A DNA stretch of 64,000 nt from Actinobacteria bacterium OV450 (GTDB taxonomy: Bacteria > Actinomycetota > Actinomycetes > Streptomycetales > Streptomycetaceae). The stretch covers positions 1-64,000 of the forward strand of contig LJCW01000336.1 in the NCBI GenBank assembly GCA_001298555.1. The letters run 5' to 3'. Below, one piece after another: positions 1 to 10,597 of this stretch. Within the stretch, counting starts at the first letter, position 1. Each line of letters starts with the position of its first letter. The position numbers and the translations under genes are program-made. The notes under the pieces were generated by a model, which searched no databases, was not told the DNA's origin, and worked only from the letters and a program-made list of their open reading frames with translations.

Positions 1-153
1 GGAGGGCGGGGGCGCTGGCCGCGTAGTCCAGGGCCGCGTACGTGACCTCGCCGCCGGTGACGAGGGGGACGGTCACGTCCCGGCCGAGGACCGGCAGCGG
101 CTGGGCACAGGCGGGGGCGGCGGGGGGGGGGGCGGGGGGGGGGGGGGGGGGGG
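1..153. other. Contig-edge chimera: copy of 57180-57295 running into poly-G
   Basis: Bases 1-116 are identical, in the same orientation, to 57180-57295, which lies inside the class V aminotransferase gene. After that the two still align at a constant offset, but T and A positions of the distal copy are mostly replaced by G here, and the tract ends in a long G run up to base 153. Loss of other bases to G is typical of signal drop-out in two-colour sequencing reads. The normal ftsL-like sequence resumes at about 154. I read this as a false join at a contig end and not as a biological duplication. Confidence 0.85.
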
Positions 154-675
154 TGCTCCGCCGGGCGTCGCGGGCGGCCCGCCGGCGGGGGCGCGGGCGG
201 GGGCGGGGCCGGGGACGCCGGCGGTGACCGCGGGGTTCGCGGCCGGGGGGACCGCGGCCGGGGGCCCGGCCGGGTTCGGGCTCGCCGGGTTGGGGCCCGC
301 GGGGTTGGGGCTCGCCGCCGGGGGCGGCAGGGGCTCCGCGGGGGCCGCCGTGCCCGTCACCTTGCCGTCCGGGCCGATGAAGACCGGGCTGCCGCCGGGG
401 ACCAGGCCCAGCTCCTGGGCCCGTCGCTGCAGGGCGTCCGGGGCCGAGTAGCCGTCGACGTCCCGCTGCAGCGCCTGTTCCTCGTCCGTGAGCGCGGTGG
501 TCTCCTTCTTCAGCCTGCTCAGCTGGAAGGAGCCCTGGTTGAGCGCCGAGTTCAGGAGCAGCAGGCTGATCAGCCCGCCGGCCAGCAGCGCCACCACCAG
601 CAGGACGAACGGTGTCCGCGCCGCCTGCCCCGAGGGGCCGCCGCGCAGCCGCCCCAGTCCCCCGGCTCTGCTCAC
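154..675 (-). CDS. ftsL: FtsL-like septum formation initiator protein (3' end lost)
   Basis: Bitopic cell-division protein expected to work with FtsQ and DivIC at the septum. The visible part has a short basic N-terminus, one membrane helix at about residues 23-45, a coiled-coil-like stretch at about 47-75 and the usual YSAPDALQRRAQELGLV-type segment before a long Pro/Ala/Asn-rich tail. The GTG start overlaps the rsmH stop by 4 bases, so the two genes are translationally coupled. The open frame formally continues to base 73, but everything below 154 is artefact, so the true C-terminus is unknown and the poly-proline ending is not real. Identity rests on size, topology and position after rsmH. 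Confidence 0.8.
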
Positions 676-1631
676 AGCCGCGCCTCCCGGATGCGCTCGA
701 CCCCGCGGAAGCGGGCCGGGGCGGCCCGGCGGTTCTCGGCGATCTCCTCCTCGGTGGGCAGCTCCGCGCCCCGGGTGAGCAGCTTCAGCTTGGGCTGGTA
801 CTTCTCCGGCACGACCGGCAGCCCGGGCGGGGCCGTGGTCGTCGCCCCCGCCGCGAAGACCTGCTTGACGAGCCGGTCCTCCAGCGAGTGGTAGGAGAGC
901 ACCGCGATCCGGCCGCCGACCGCGATCCGCTCCACGGCGGCCGGGATGGCCCGCTCCAGGACGGACAGTTCGCCGTTGACCTCGATGCGCAGTGCCTGGA
1001 AGGTCCGCTTGGCCGGGTTGCCGCCCGTCCGCTTGGCCGCCTGCGGCAGCGCGTCGCGGATCAGTTCGACCAGCCGTGCGCTGTTCGTGAACGGTTCCCT
1101 GTCCCGCTCGCGGACGATCGCCGAGACGATCCGCTTGGCCTGCTTCTCCTCGCCGTACTGGCGCAGGATCCGTACGAGCTCGCCCGGCGGGTAGGTGTTG
1201 AGCACCTCGGCGGCGCTCATCCCGGTCGTCTGGTCCATCCGCATGTCCAGCGGGGCGTCCTGCGCGTAGGCGAACCCGCGGTCCGCCTCGTCGAGCTGCA
1301 TGGACGAGACGCCGAGGTCGAAGAGGACGCCCTGGACGGTGGGGGTGCCGAGCCGGTCCAGCACGTCGGGCAGCTCGTCGTAGACGGCGTGGACGAGGGT
1401 GGCGCGGTCACCGAAGGGCGCGAGCCGCTCGCCGGAGAGCCGCAGGGCCTCCTTGTCGCGGTCGAGGCCGATCAGGTGCGCCTCGGGGAACCGGGTCAGC
1501 AGGGCCTCGCTGTGGCCGCCGAGGCCGAGGGTGCAGTCGACGACGACGGCCCCGGGCCTCTCCAGCGCCGGGGCCAACAGGTCCAGGCACCGCTGGAGCA
1601 TCACCGGGACATGTCGGGACTCGCTAGTCAA
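672..1631 (-). CDS. rsmH: 16S rRNA (cytosine1402-N4)-methyltransferase RsmH
   Basis: SAM-dependent methyltransferase (MraW family) that modifies C1402 of 16S rRNA; first gene of the division and cell-wall cluster in this orientation. The 319-residue product starts with the family hallmark HVPVML, then the SAM-binding loop VDCTLGLGGHSEALL, and ends with FRGVERIREA. The TTG start at 1631 is chosen because GAGAGG lies 5 bases upstream and the length matches the family. No mraZ is visible just upstream; the next gene, a carbonic anhydrase, is divergent. Confidence 0.95.
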   Translation of the reverse strand: MTSESRHVPVMLQRCLDLLAPALERPGAVVVDCTLGLGGHSEALLTRFPEAHLIGLDRDKEALRLSGERLAPFGDRATLVHAVYDELPDVLDRLGTPTVQGVLFDLGVSSMQLDEADRGFAYAQDAPLDMRMDQTTGMSAAEVLNTYPPGELVRILRQYGEEKQAKRIVSAIVRERDREPFTNSARLVELIRDALPQAAKRTGGNPAKRTFQALRIEVNGELSVLERAIPAAVERIAVGGRIAVLSYHSLEDRLVKQVFAAGATTTAPPGLPVVPEKYQPKLKLLTRGAELPTEEEIAENRRAAPARFRGVERIREARL

Positions 1632-1943
1632 AGCGCCCTCTCAGATAACGGCGCGGCAGGCATACGCCGCGCCGCGCACGCGGAGTGTTACCAGGGGGCC
1701 GGGCGGCCGGTCAGGGCCGGGCTCCGGCCGGTTCGCGTCACTTTAGTGCAACGGTCGCCGCGGTCAACGAACCGCCCCGCGCGGCGTGCGCGCCCTCTCG
1801 CACGGAACCCGCAAAAGCCGTGAATCGCCCGAACGGCCGCACCCTACCCACTCCTGTGGGTTAGCTCACAACAACGTCGGTTGACGTTCTTTGTCCATCC
1901 TCACTCCATGTGTTCACCAGCGGTGACCACTAACGTCGTAGGC
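1632..1943. other. Divergent intergenic region, rsmH and carbonic anhydrase promoters
   Basis: This 312-base gap separates rsmH (minus) from the carbonic anhydrase (plus) and must hold both promoters. On the plus strand a good -35 (TTGACG) lies at 1881-1886, and a TAACGT hexamer at 1931-1936 sits 7 bases before the chosen ATG, compatible with a leaderless start. No RNA gene or convincing small ORF was seen. Confidence 0.4.
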
Positions 1944-2495
1944 ATGACGACTTCCGCATCCCTGCCCGCAGAGTCCACCCCCCAGGCGTCCGGCAGCGGC
2001 TCCGTCACGGACCGGCTGGTGGCGGCGAACGGAAGGTACGCCGCCCAGTTCCAGGACCCCGGCATGGACGCCCGGCCGGTCCTGCAGGTGGCCGTGGTGG
2101 CCTGTATGGACGCCCGTCTCGACCTGCACAAGGCCCTCGGCCTCGAACTCGGCGACTGCCACACCATCCGCAACGCCGGCGGCGTGGTCACCGACGACAC
2201 CATCCGCTCGCTCACGATCAGCCAGCGCGCCCTCGGCACCCGCACGGTGATACTGATCCACCACACCGGATGCGGCCTCGAAAGCCTGACCGAGGACTTC
2301 CGGCACGAGCTGGAGGACGAGGTCGGCCAGCGCCCCGCCTGGGCCGTGGAGGCCTTCCGCGACGTGGACCAGGACGTCCGCCAGTCCATGCAGCGGGTGC
2401 GGACGAACCCCTTCCTGCCCCACCGCGACGATGTGCGAGGCTTCGTCTTCGACGTGCACACCGGACTCCTGAGGGAGATCGATCCCGCCTCGTGA
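1944..2495 (+). CDS. Beta-class carbonic anhydrase
   Basis: Zinc enzyme that interconverts CO2 and bicarbonate, probably cytosolic (no signal peptide). With the ATG at 1944 the product has 183 residues. It shows the beta-class zinc ligands: CMDAR (Cys54, with the Asp56-Arg58 dyad) and HHTGC (His107, Cys110). The frame is open back to a TTG at 1881, but that codon has no ribosome binding site and the added residues look non-coding. The gene is monocistronic and divergent from rsmH. Confidence 0.9.
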   Translation: MTTSASLPAESTPQASGSGSVTDRLVAANGRYAAQFQDPGMDARPVLQVAVVACMDARLDLHKALGLELGDCHTIRNAGGVVTDDTIRSLTISQRALGTRTVILIHHTGCGLESLTEDFRHELEDEVGQRPAWAVEAFRDVDQDVRQSMQRVRTNPFLPHRDDVRGFVFDVHTGLLREIDPAS

Positions 2496-2630
2496 GTGAC
2501 ACAAGGCCTGGGCGCCGTCAAGAATGCGGGAGGACGCCGCCCGGAAAACCCTCCGGGCCGGTGTCCGTGTCGGGGTGGGCCGGAGTGCGCTGAGGGCGTC
2601 GGCCCTGCGGAAAGGGCCGAGGAGAACCAG

Positions 2631-3676
<1,046 letters not shown>

Positions 3677-3677
<1 letters not shown>

Positions 3678-5041
3678 TGAGCGCCGGTGCCCCGCGCGGC
3701 GCCGGCGGCGAGGGCCGGGGCTCCGGCGGTCTGCGCGCCTCGCTGGCGGGGCTGACCACCCGCGGCCGGTCCTTCCTGGCCGCCGGGGTCGCCGCCGCCC
3801 TCTGCGCGTACGTGCTCGGCCAGGGCGAACTTCTCCGGGTCGGGCTGCTGCTCGCCGCCCTGCCCCTGGTCTGCGTCCTCGCCCTGCACCGCACCCGCCA
3901 CCGGGTCTCCGGCAACCGCCGGCTGACCCCGATGCGGGTGGCCGCCGGCTCCGAGGCCCGGGTCCAGCTGCGCATGGAGAACGTCTCCCGGCTTCCCACC
4001 GGCCTGCTGATGCTCCAGGACCGGGTGCCGTACGTGCTCGGGCCGCGGCCCCGCTTCGTCCTGGACCGGGTCGAGCCCGGCGGGCGCCGCGAGGTCTCCT
4101 ACCGGGTCCGCTCCGACCTGCGCGGCAAATACCCGCTGGGCCCGCTCCAGCTGCGGCTGACCGACCCCTTCGGGCTGGTCGAGCTGACCCGCTCGTTCAG
4201 CACGTACGACACCCTGACCGTGATCCCCCGCACCGAGGCGCTGGCCCCGGTCCGGCTGACCGGCGAGACGTCCGGCTACGGCGACGGCGGCCGCCGCTCG
4301 CTGGCCCTGGCCGGCGACGACGACGTGATCCCGCGGACCTACCGGCGCGGCGACGACCTGCGCCGCGTGCACTGGCGCTCCACCGCCCGCTACGGCGAGC
4401 TGATGGTGCGCCGCGAGGAGCAGCCGCAGCGCAGCCGGGCCACGGTCCTGCTGGACACCCGCGCCGTCGCCTTCGAGGGCGCGGGACCCGGCTCCGCCTT
4501 CGAATGGGCGGTGTCGGGGGCCGCCTCGTCGCTGGTGCACCTTCTCGAACAGGGTTTCTCGGTGCGGCTGCTGACGGACACCGGGACCTCGGTGCCCGGA
4601 GACGGCGGCGTCTCCTCGGGCGGACAGGAATCCGCGGAGGCCGCCGGGCTGATGATGGACACCCTCGCGGTCGTCGGGCACTCCGACGGCGCCGGCCTCT
4701 CGCGCGCCTACGACGCGGTGCGCGGCGGGGGCGGCGGCGCGGGCGGGGGCTTCGCCGGAGCCGGCGGTGACGGGCTCCTCATCGCCTTCTTCGGCGACCT
4801 GGACGACGTACAGACGGAACTGGCGGCCAAGATGCGCGTCCGCTGCGGCGGCGCGGTGGCCTTCGTCCTGGACTCCGCCCTGTGGGCCGGACGGCCCTCA
4901 CAGGCGGAGGGACGGGTGCGCAGGCTGCGCGACGCGGGCTGGACGGCGCTGGCCGCGCCGCCCGGCGTGGCGTTCGGCGAACTGTGGCGCCAGGCCGGGA
5001 ACGCTCCGCTCGGCACGGGTACTTCCGGAGGTTGGGGATGA
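3677..5041 (+). CDS. DUF58 domain-containing membrane protein
   Basis: Partner of the preceding MoxR ATPase; function not established beyond the conserved gene pairing. The 454-residue product has a hydrophobic hairpin of two helices at about residues 25-65, then a beta-rich part, then the DUF58 core with the typical RTYRRGDDLRRVHWRSTARYGELMVR segment. Start ATG overlaps the moxR stop and the stop overlaps the transglutaminase start, so the three genes are coupled. A Gly/Ala-rich low-complexity stretch occurs near residues 350-370. Confidence 0.9.
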
Positions 5042-7482
5042 GCGGGCGGGCGCGCGTGACGCTCTTCGCGATGCTGGCGACGCTGCTCACGTCGTGGTCG
5101 CTGGCCTCGCTCGTGGACTCGTCGGGCTGGCTGCTCCAGGCGGCGGCCCTGCTGGCCGTGCAGAGCGGGCTGGGGGCCGGGGCCCGGCGGGTGCCGCTGG
5201 GACGCACCCTCACCGTGGCCGCACAGGTTCTGGTCTCGCTGCTGGTGCTCGTGTTCCTGTTCGCGGGCAAGGGCGAGTCCACCGGGACCGGGCCGATGGC
5301 CTATCTCGTGACGGACTTCGGCGCCCTGTTCCGGCAGGGGGTCCACGACGTCGGCGAGTTCGCGATCCCGGCGCCGCTGACCGACGGCATCCGGCTGCTG
5401 CTGATCGTCGGGGTGCTGCTGATCGGGCTGCTGGTGGACCTGCTGGCGGTGACCCTGCGGACCGCCGCCGCGGCCGGGCTGCCGCTGCTCGCGCTGTACT
5501 CGGTCGCCGCGGGGCTCTCCGGCGGCGGCGGGGCCTCCGCGGTCTCGTTCCTGCTGGCCGGCTGCGGCTACCTGTTGCTGCTGCTGGCCGAGGGCCGCGA
5601 CCGGCTCGCCCAGTGGGGCCGGGTCTTCGGCGCGCCCCCCGGCGCGCGGGCGGCCTCGGCCCCCGGATACGGGGGCGTCGCGGCCTCGACGCAGGCGGTG
5701 GCCCCCGTGCGCACCGGGCGGCGGATCGGCGCGGTCGCGCTGGGCATCGCCCTGGTGGTGCCGGCGGTGCTGCCCTCGCTCGGCGGCGGACTGCTGGGCG
5801 CACAGGGTGACGCCGAGGGCGGCGGCACCGGCATCGGCGGGACGATCTCGGCGGTCAACCCGCTGGTGTCCCTCCAGAGCAGCCTGAACACGCCGGACAA
5901 CCGTGTGGTGTTGAAGTACCGCACGGACAGCCCGCAGCTCGGCGAGCAGTACCTGCGGATCCTCGCGCTCGACGAGTTCAACGGCGTCAAGTGGGAGGCC
6001 TCCGGGCGGGCCCTGACCGACGTACCGGAGCGGCTGCCGACCCCGCCGGGGCTGAGCGAGCAGGTCCGGGGCACCGGAACCGAGGTGCGCACGAGCATCT
6101 CGGCGGCCGACACGTACGCGCAGCGCTACCTGCCGATGCCCTACCCGGCGACGTCCGTGGACATCCCGGGCAAGTGGCGGTTCGAGCCGGCCGGCCGGAC
6201 CCTGGTCGGGGACCAGCTGGGCAAGGACAGGTTCCAGAACGTCCAGGGCGCCATGTACACGGTCCGCAGTCTGCTGCTGCGGCCGACCGCCGTGGAGCTG
6301 CAGGCGGCGCCGCAGCCGGATCCGGCGATCAAGGCCGAGTACACGAAGCTCCCGGACAACCTGCCGCCGGTGGTCGCCGACACGGCCCGCCAGGTCACGA
6401 AGGGCGCGAAGGACGACTACACGCGGGCGGTGAGGCTCCAGGACTACTTCGCCGAGGACGGCGGGTTCCGCTACGACACGAAGGTCGCCTCGGGTACGGG
6501 GCCGCAGGCCATCGCCCGGTTCCTCGCGGACAAGGAGGGGTTCTGCATCCACTTCGCGTTCTCGATGGCGGCGATGTCGCGCACGCTCGGCATCCCGGCG
6601 CGGGTCGCGGTGGGCTTCACCCCCGGCGAGAAGCAGTCGGACGGCAGCGTGAACGTGTCGATGCGCGACGCGCACGCCTGGCCCGAGCTGTACTTCGAGG
6701 GCGTGGGCTGGACCCGGTTCGAGCCGACCCCGCGCCAGGGCATCACGGTTCCCGACTACTCGCGGCCCGAGGCGCCGGCGGCGCAGCCGTCCGCGCCGAC
6801 GGCGCTGCCCTCGCAGGGAGCGGCGCAGCCGTCGGCGGCGCCCTCGCAGGCCGACGCCTGCCCGCCGGAGGAGAGGAAGCTGGGCGAGTGCGGGGCCGCG
6901 GCACCGCACTCGAACACGGGTTCCACGGGTGGCGGCCCGTCGCTGACCGCGGTCCTGGGCTGGACCCTGCCGGTCCTGGCCCTGCTGGCCCTGCCGCTGC
7001 TGCCGCTGCTGTGGCGCAGGCGGCTGCGGGGCCGCCGGCTGGCGGCGGGCGACGTGATGGCGGCCTGGCGGGAGCTGGGTGACGCGGCCTGGGACGTGGG
7101 CATCGCCCCAGACGGGGCCTTGTCGCCGCGGCGGGCGGCGGGCCGCGTGGTGGTGCTGGGACGGCTCGAACCGGACGCGGCCGATGCGGTGCACCGGGTG
7201 GCGGGAGCGGTGGAGCGGGCGTTGTACGCCCCGCCCGGCGCCGAGGCCCCGTACGAGGGCCTCGCGGCGGACGTCCTGCTGGTGCACGCCGCGCTGCTCG
7301 GCTCCGTGAGCCGCCGCTCCCGGCTGCGCGCGCTGTTCCTGCCGCGCTCGGCGGTGCGCCTGCGCTGGGCGGCGGCGGCCCGCTGGTCGGCCCTGACGGC
7401 CCGCGCCGCGGCCCCGCTGGCCAAGGCGGGCGCCGCGCTGGCCCGCACCCGGGCCCGCCTCCCGCTGCGCAGCCGCGGCTGA
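5038..7482 (+). CDS. Transglutaminase-like membrane protein (TgpA type)
   Basis: Membrane protein with a transglutaminase-fold domain outside the cell, third member of the MoxR-DUF58-transglutaminase operon. The 814-residue product has about six membrane helices in the first 260 residues, a large extracytoplasmic part with the papain-like core (Cys503 in GFCIHF, His546 in DAHAWPE, acidic residue Glu562 in FEPTP), a Pro/Ala/Ser/Gln-rich linker and one more helix before a cytoplasmic tail. The ATG at 5038 overlaps the DUF58 stop. The third catalytic position is Glu where Asp is common. Whether it crosslinks proteins or acts as a protease is unknown. Confidence 0.92.
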   Translation: MSGRARVTLFAMLATLLTSWSLASLVDSSGWLLQAAALLAVQSGLGAGARRVPLGRTLTVAAQVLVSLLVLVFLFAGKGESTGTGPMAYLVTDFGALFRQGVHDVGEFAIPAPLTDGIRLLLIVGVLLIGLLVDLLAVTLRTAAAAGLPLLALYSVAAGLSGGGGASAVSFLLAGCGYLLLLLAEGRDRLAQWGRVFGAPPGARAASAPGYGGVAASTQAVAPVRTGRRIGAVALGIALVVPAVLPSLGGGLLGAQGDAEGGGTGIGGTISAVNPLVSLQSSLNTPDNRVVLKYRTDSPQLGEQYLRILALDEFNGVKWEASGRALTDVPERLPTPPGLSEQVRGTGTEVRTSISAADTYAQRYLPMPYPATSVDIPGKWRFEPAGRTLVGDQLGKDRFQNVQGAMYTVRSLLLRPTAVELQAAPQPDPAIKAEYTKLPDNLPPVVADTARQVTKGAKDDYTRAVRLQDYFAEDGGFRYDTKVASGTGPQAIARFLADKEGFCIHFAFSMAAMSRTLGIPARVAVGFTPGEKQSDGSVNVSMRDAHAWPELYFEGVGWTRFEPTPRQGITVPDYSRPEAPAAQPSAPTALPSQGAAQPSAAPSQADACPPEERKLGECGAAAPHSNTGSTGGGPSLTAVLGWTLPVLALLALPLLPLLWRRRLRGRRLAAGDVMAAWRELGDAAWDVGIAPDGALSPRRAAGRVVVLGRLEPDAADAVHRVAGAVERALYAPPGAEAPYEGLAADVLLVHAALLGSVSRRSRLRALFLPRSAVRLRWAAAARWSALTARAAAPLAKAGAALARTRARLPLRSRG

Positions 7483-7506
7483 TCCCGGCTCCCCCGGGGC
7501 GCCACG

Positions 7507-7577
7507 GCGGTACGGAAAAGCCGGTGCGGCCGGGCTCGTTCCCCCCGAGCCCGGCCGCACCGGCGTTCCGCCGTACC
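7507..7577. terminator. Large bidirectional hairpin between convergent genes
   Basis: A 19-bp perfect stem (7520-7538 with 7546-7564, 7-base loop) is extended by a second imperfect stem, GGCGGTACGGAA against TTCCGCCGTACC. It lies just after the transglutaminase stop. The rest of the 7483-7856 gap contains no convincing gene. Confidence 0.75.
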
Positions 7578-7856
7578 GGGCCCCTTGTCCCTCCCGGCCG
7601 GAAACGGGGTGCCCGGCCCCCACCTGCCGCCCCGTGTCGGCGGTGCGGGCCGGGCCCCCGTCCGTTGTCCCCAGTCTGGCGTCCGTGCAGGTGGGGGCCC
7701 ATCCGCGCCCGTACTCATTTCCGCGCCTAGGTACACGTACTCAGGCGGCGCGGCGACGGGCGGGCCGGACGGCGCGGCCCGCGGCCGGGCGGCGCCACCA
7801 GTTCTACGCCGTCCCGCCGCACCGCGGCACCGCCGATCGGGGGTCATGGGCCCCCG

Positions 7857-8498
7857 TCAGCGGTTCCCGCTGACCCGTCCCCGCAGCAGCAGCGACAGCG
7901 CCGAGTGCACGTCGTCCAGCGACCGCTCGCTCTGGAACGACTGCCAGTCCAGCGCGGCTACCAGCACCATGCCCACCATCGCGGCGGCCGTCAGCTGCAC
8001 GTCGATCTCCGCGCTGAGCTCGCCCCGCTCGACGCCCTCGCGCAGCACGGTCTCCACGACGGCGACCGCCTCCCGCCGGACCACCATCAGCGTGGACTGC
8101 CAGGTCCGGTTGGTCCGCCACAGTTCGGCGACGTACAGCTGGGTGAACGCCGGGTACCGGTCGATGAAGACGAGACCGGCCCGGATCATCTCGTCCAGTG
8201 CCTCGACCCGGCTGCCGCCCCGCCGCTCGGTCTCCTCGGCCGCCTCCCGCAGCGAGGCCGTCAGCAGCCCGACGCCGTGCCGCAGCAGCTCCTCGAAGAG
8301 TTCGTTCTTGCTGGCGAAGTTGTAGTAGACCGTTCCCTTCGCCACCCCCGCCCGTTCGGCGATCTCGTCGACCGTGGTGGCGGAGAAGCCCTGCTCGGCG
8401 ATGAGCGTGACGGCCGCCTCGTAGAGCTTCTGGCGGGTCGCCTGCCGGCGGCTGCCGCCGGTACCGGTGCTGCTGGTGTCCATGGCGCTGATTCTCAC
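7857..8498 (-). CDS. TetR-family transcriptional regulator
   Basis: 213-residue regulator with an N-terminal helix-turn-helix (FSATTVDEIAERAGVAKGTVYYNFASKNEL) and a variable ligand-binding C-terminal part. The GTG at 8498 is preferred over the ATG at 8483 because GAGAG lies upstream of the GTG. It is the third gene of a minus-strand unit behind an ABC ATPase and a YhgE-type permease, 15 bases after the permease stop. A perfect 26-bp palindrome in front of the first gene of this unit is the natural operator, so it probably represses its own operon and is released by a compound that the transporter handles. The ligand is unknown. Confidence 0.9.
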   Translation of the reverse strand: MRISAMDTSSTGTGGSRRQATRQKLYEAAVTLIAEQGFSATTVDEIAERAGVAKGTVYYNFASKNELFEELLRHGVGLLTASLREAAEETERRGGSRVEALDEMIRAGLVFIDRYPAFTQLYVAELWRTNRTWQSTLMVVRREAVAVVETVLREGVERGELSAEIDVQLTAAAMVGMVLVAALDWQSFQSERSLDDVHSALSLLLRGRVSGNR

Positions 8499-8512
8499 AG
8501 GTCAACCGCTCT

Positions 8513-10597
8513 CTACAGGCTCAGTTCCGGGTGCAGCCGGTCCATCGTCCACACCTGCTTGCCGCGTGCGGCGAGCGCGGTCAGGGCGAGGGAGCCGACG
8601 GTGAAGGCCACCAGGACCGCGCAGCCGACCCAGACCCGGGTGAGGTCGCCGCCGGAGATCAGGCGGCGCAGCCCGTCGACGATGTGGGTCATCGGCAGGT
8701 ACGGGTGGACCCAGTTGAAGAAGGCGGGACTGGTCTGAACGGGGTACGTACCGCCCGCCGAGGTCAGCTGGAGCATCAGCACCACGAGGACCAGGATCCG
8801 CCCGGCCGCCCCGAACTTCGCGTTGAGCCACTGGACCATCGCCGCGAAGCAGGCGGTGGCCAGGGCGAGGAAGCCGAGGGTCAGTGCGGGGCGCGCCATC
8901 TCCAGGCCGAGGCCCCAGTGCAGTACGGACATCAGCGCGAGCACCTGCAGCACGCCGATGCCCACCACGGGCAGCCAGCCGGCGAAGGCGATCCGCCAGG
9001 GCGAGGCGCCCGCGGCCAGTGCGCGCCGGTTCAACGGGGCGATGAGCATGTAGGCGACCATCGCGCCGACCCAGAGGGAGAGCGGGATGAAGTACGGCGC
9101 GAAGCCGGTGCCGTAGTTGGGCGCCTTGTGCAGGGACTGGCTGGCGAGCTTGACCGGGTCGGCCATCACCTGGGTGCGGGTGTCGCGCTGCTGCTGGTCG
9201 TAGTCCGGGATCTTGCCGACGCCGTCGTGCAGGCCGCCGGCGAGCTCGCCGGTGCCGTCGACGAGCTTGTACATGCCGCCGTCGAGGCGGTGGGCCCCGT
9301 CGCCGAGCTTGCCGACGCCGTTGCCGAGGGCCTCGGAGCCGTCGGTGGCCTTGCCGAGGCCGGTGTGGAGCTGGGTCATGCCGGTGGCGACCTTGTGGGC
9401 GCCGGTGTTGAGGGCGTTGACCTGGGAGACGGCGGCGTCGAGCTTGGAGGAGAGGCCGGGCGCCGCCTTGGCGAGGTCGCGGGCCTGCTTCTCCAGGGCG
9501 GTCAGCTGCCGCTTGAGCGCGGCGAGGTCGCCGTTGCTGTCCTTGACCAGGGTGTTGACGTCGCCGGCGAGCAGGGCGGCCTCCGCGGCGTCGTCCTTCA
9601 GCCTCTTCAGCTGGGGGCAGGTCGCGGGGGCCGGCTGGGCGCCGGCCGTGCAGGTCTTCGCGTAGATGTCGGCGGAGCCGGTGGAGACGCGCCGGGTCAC
9701 GGCGGCGGCGGCCGGGGCCTTCTCCGCGAAGGTGTCCAGGTGGTTGTTGACGACCTTGGCGGTGTCCGCGACCAGGACGGCCGTGTCGGCGATCTGCTGG
9801 GGGTCCTTCAGGAGCGGCTTGGCCTGGGAGGCGGCGGCGGCGACCTTGTCGGCGAGGGTCTGGGTCCCGTCGGCGATGTCCTGCGTACCGGTCTCCAGCT
9901 TGCCCGCGGCCGCGTCGAGCTTCTTCAGGCCGCCGGTGATCTCCCCGTTCTTCTCCTCGACCGTGTCGAGGCCCTCGGCGATCTCCTTGGCCCCCTGCTG
10001 GGCCTTGCCGGCCCCGTCCTTGAGCTGGTCGGCTCCGTCGGCCGCCTGGGCCGTCTTGTCGTGGAGGTCGGAGAAGGAGACGAAGATCTTGTCGAGGAAG
10101 CCGCGGGAGGCGTTGGTGGACGCGGCGGAGCGGACCTCGGAGAAGACCGTGCGCGAGATCGACCCGACGATGTAGTTGTTCGCGTCGTTCGTCCGGACCT
10201 GCAGTGCGCTGGTGGTGGGGTCGTCACCCGCACTGGAGGTGATCTTCGTGCTGAAGTCGGCGGGCATGGTGAGGGAGAGGTAGTACGTGCCCTTCTCCAC
10301 CCCCTCGGCCGCCTCGTCGGCGCTGACCTCGCGCCAGTCGAAGGTCTTGCTGTCGTGGAGCTTCCTGGCGATCTCGGCGCCGGCGTCCAGGTGCTTGCCG
10401 TCGACGGTGGCGCCCTTGTCGGCGTTGACGAGGGCGACGGGCACCTTGTCCAGGTTCTTGTACGGGTCCCAGAACGAGCACAGGTACAGCGCGCCGTACA
10501 GCAGCGGCAGCAGGAGCAGCGCGATGAGAGCGGCGACGGGCAGCTTCCCCCGCCCGAACCGCTTCAGCTCAAGCGCGGCGAGCTTCGGCGAGCGCAT
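8513..10597 (-). CDS. YhgE/Pip-family ABC-2 type membrane protein
   Basis: Membrane component of a probable exporter. The 694-residue protein has one N-terminal helix (about residues 18-40), a very long extracytoplasmic region rich in short repeats built around DGTxxLxxG/LADGxxxL, typical of the YhgE/Pip family, and about five helices in the last 200 residues. It overlaps the 3' end of the upstream ATPase gene by 29 bases. The pairing with an ATPase and a TetR regulator suggests drug or lipid export, which is inference. Confidence 0.9.
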   Translation of the reverse strand: MRSPKLAALELKRFGRGKLPVAALIALLLLPLLYGALYLCSFWDPYKNLDKVPVALVNADKGATVDGKHLDAGAEIARKLHDSKTFDWREVSADEAAEGVEKGTYYLSLTMPADFSTKITSSAGDDPTTSALQVRTNDANNYIVGSISRTVFSEVRSAASTNASRGFLDKIFVSFSDLHDKTAQAADGADQLKDGAGKAQQGAKEIAEGLDTVEEKNGEITGGLKKLDAAAGKLETGTQDIADGTQTLADKVAAAASQAKPLLKDPQQIADTAVLVADTAKVVNNHLDTFAEKAPAAAAVTRRVSTGSADIYAKTCTAGAQPAPATCPQLKRLKDDAAEAALLAGDVNTLVKDSNGDLAALKRQLTALEKQARDLAKAAPGLSSKLDAAVSQVNALNTGAHKVATGMTQLHTGLGKATDGSEALGNGVGKLGDGAHRLDGGMYKLVDGTGELAGGLHDGVGKIPDYDQQQRDTRTQVMADPVKLASQSLHKAPNYGTGFAPYFIPLSLWVGAMVAYMLIAPLNRRALAAGASPWRIAFAGWLPVVGIGVLQVLALMSVLHWGLGLEMARPALTLGFLALATACFAAMVQWLNAKFGAAGRILVLVVLMLQLTSAGGTYPVQTSPAFFNWVHPYLPMTHIVDGLRRLISGGDLTRVWVGCAVLVAFTVGSLALTALAARGKQVWTMDRLHPELSL

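Noticed and set aside
1881..1943. TTG start at 1881 for the carbonic anhydrase
   Set aside because: No ribosome site, and the TTG belongs to a good -35 box (TTGACG).
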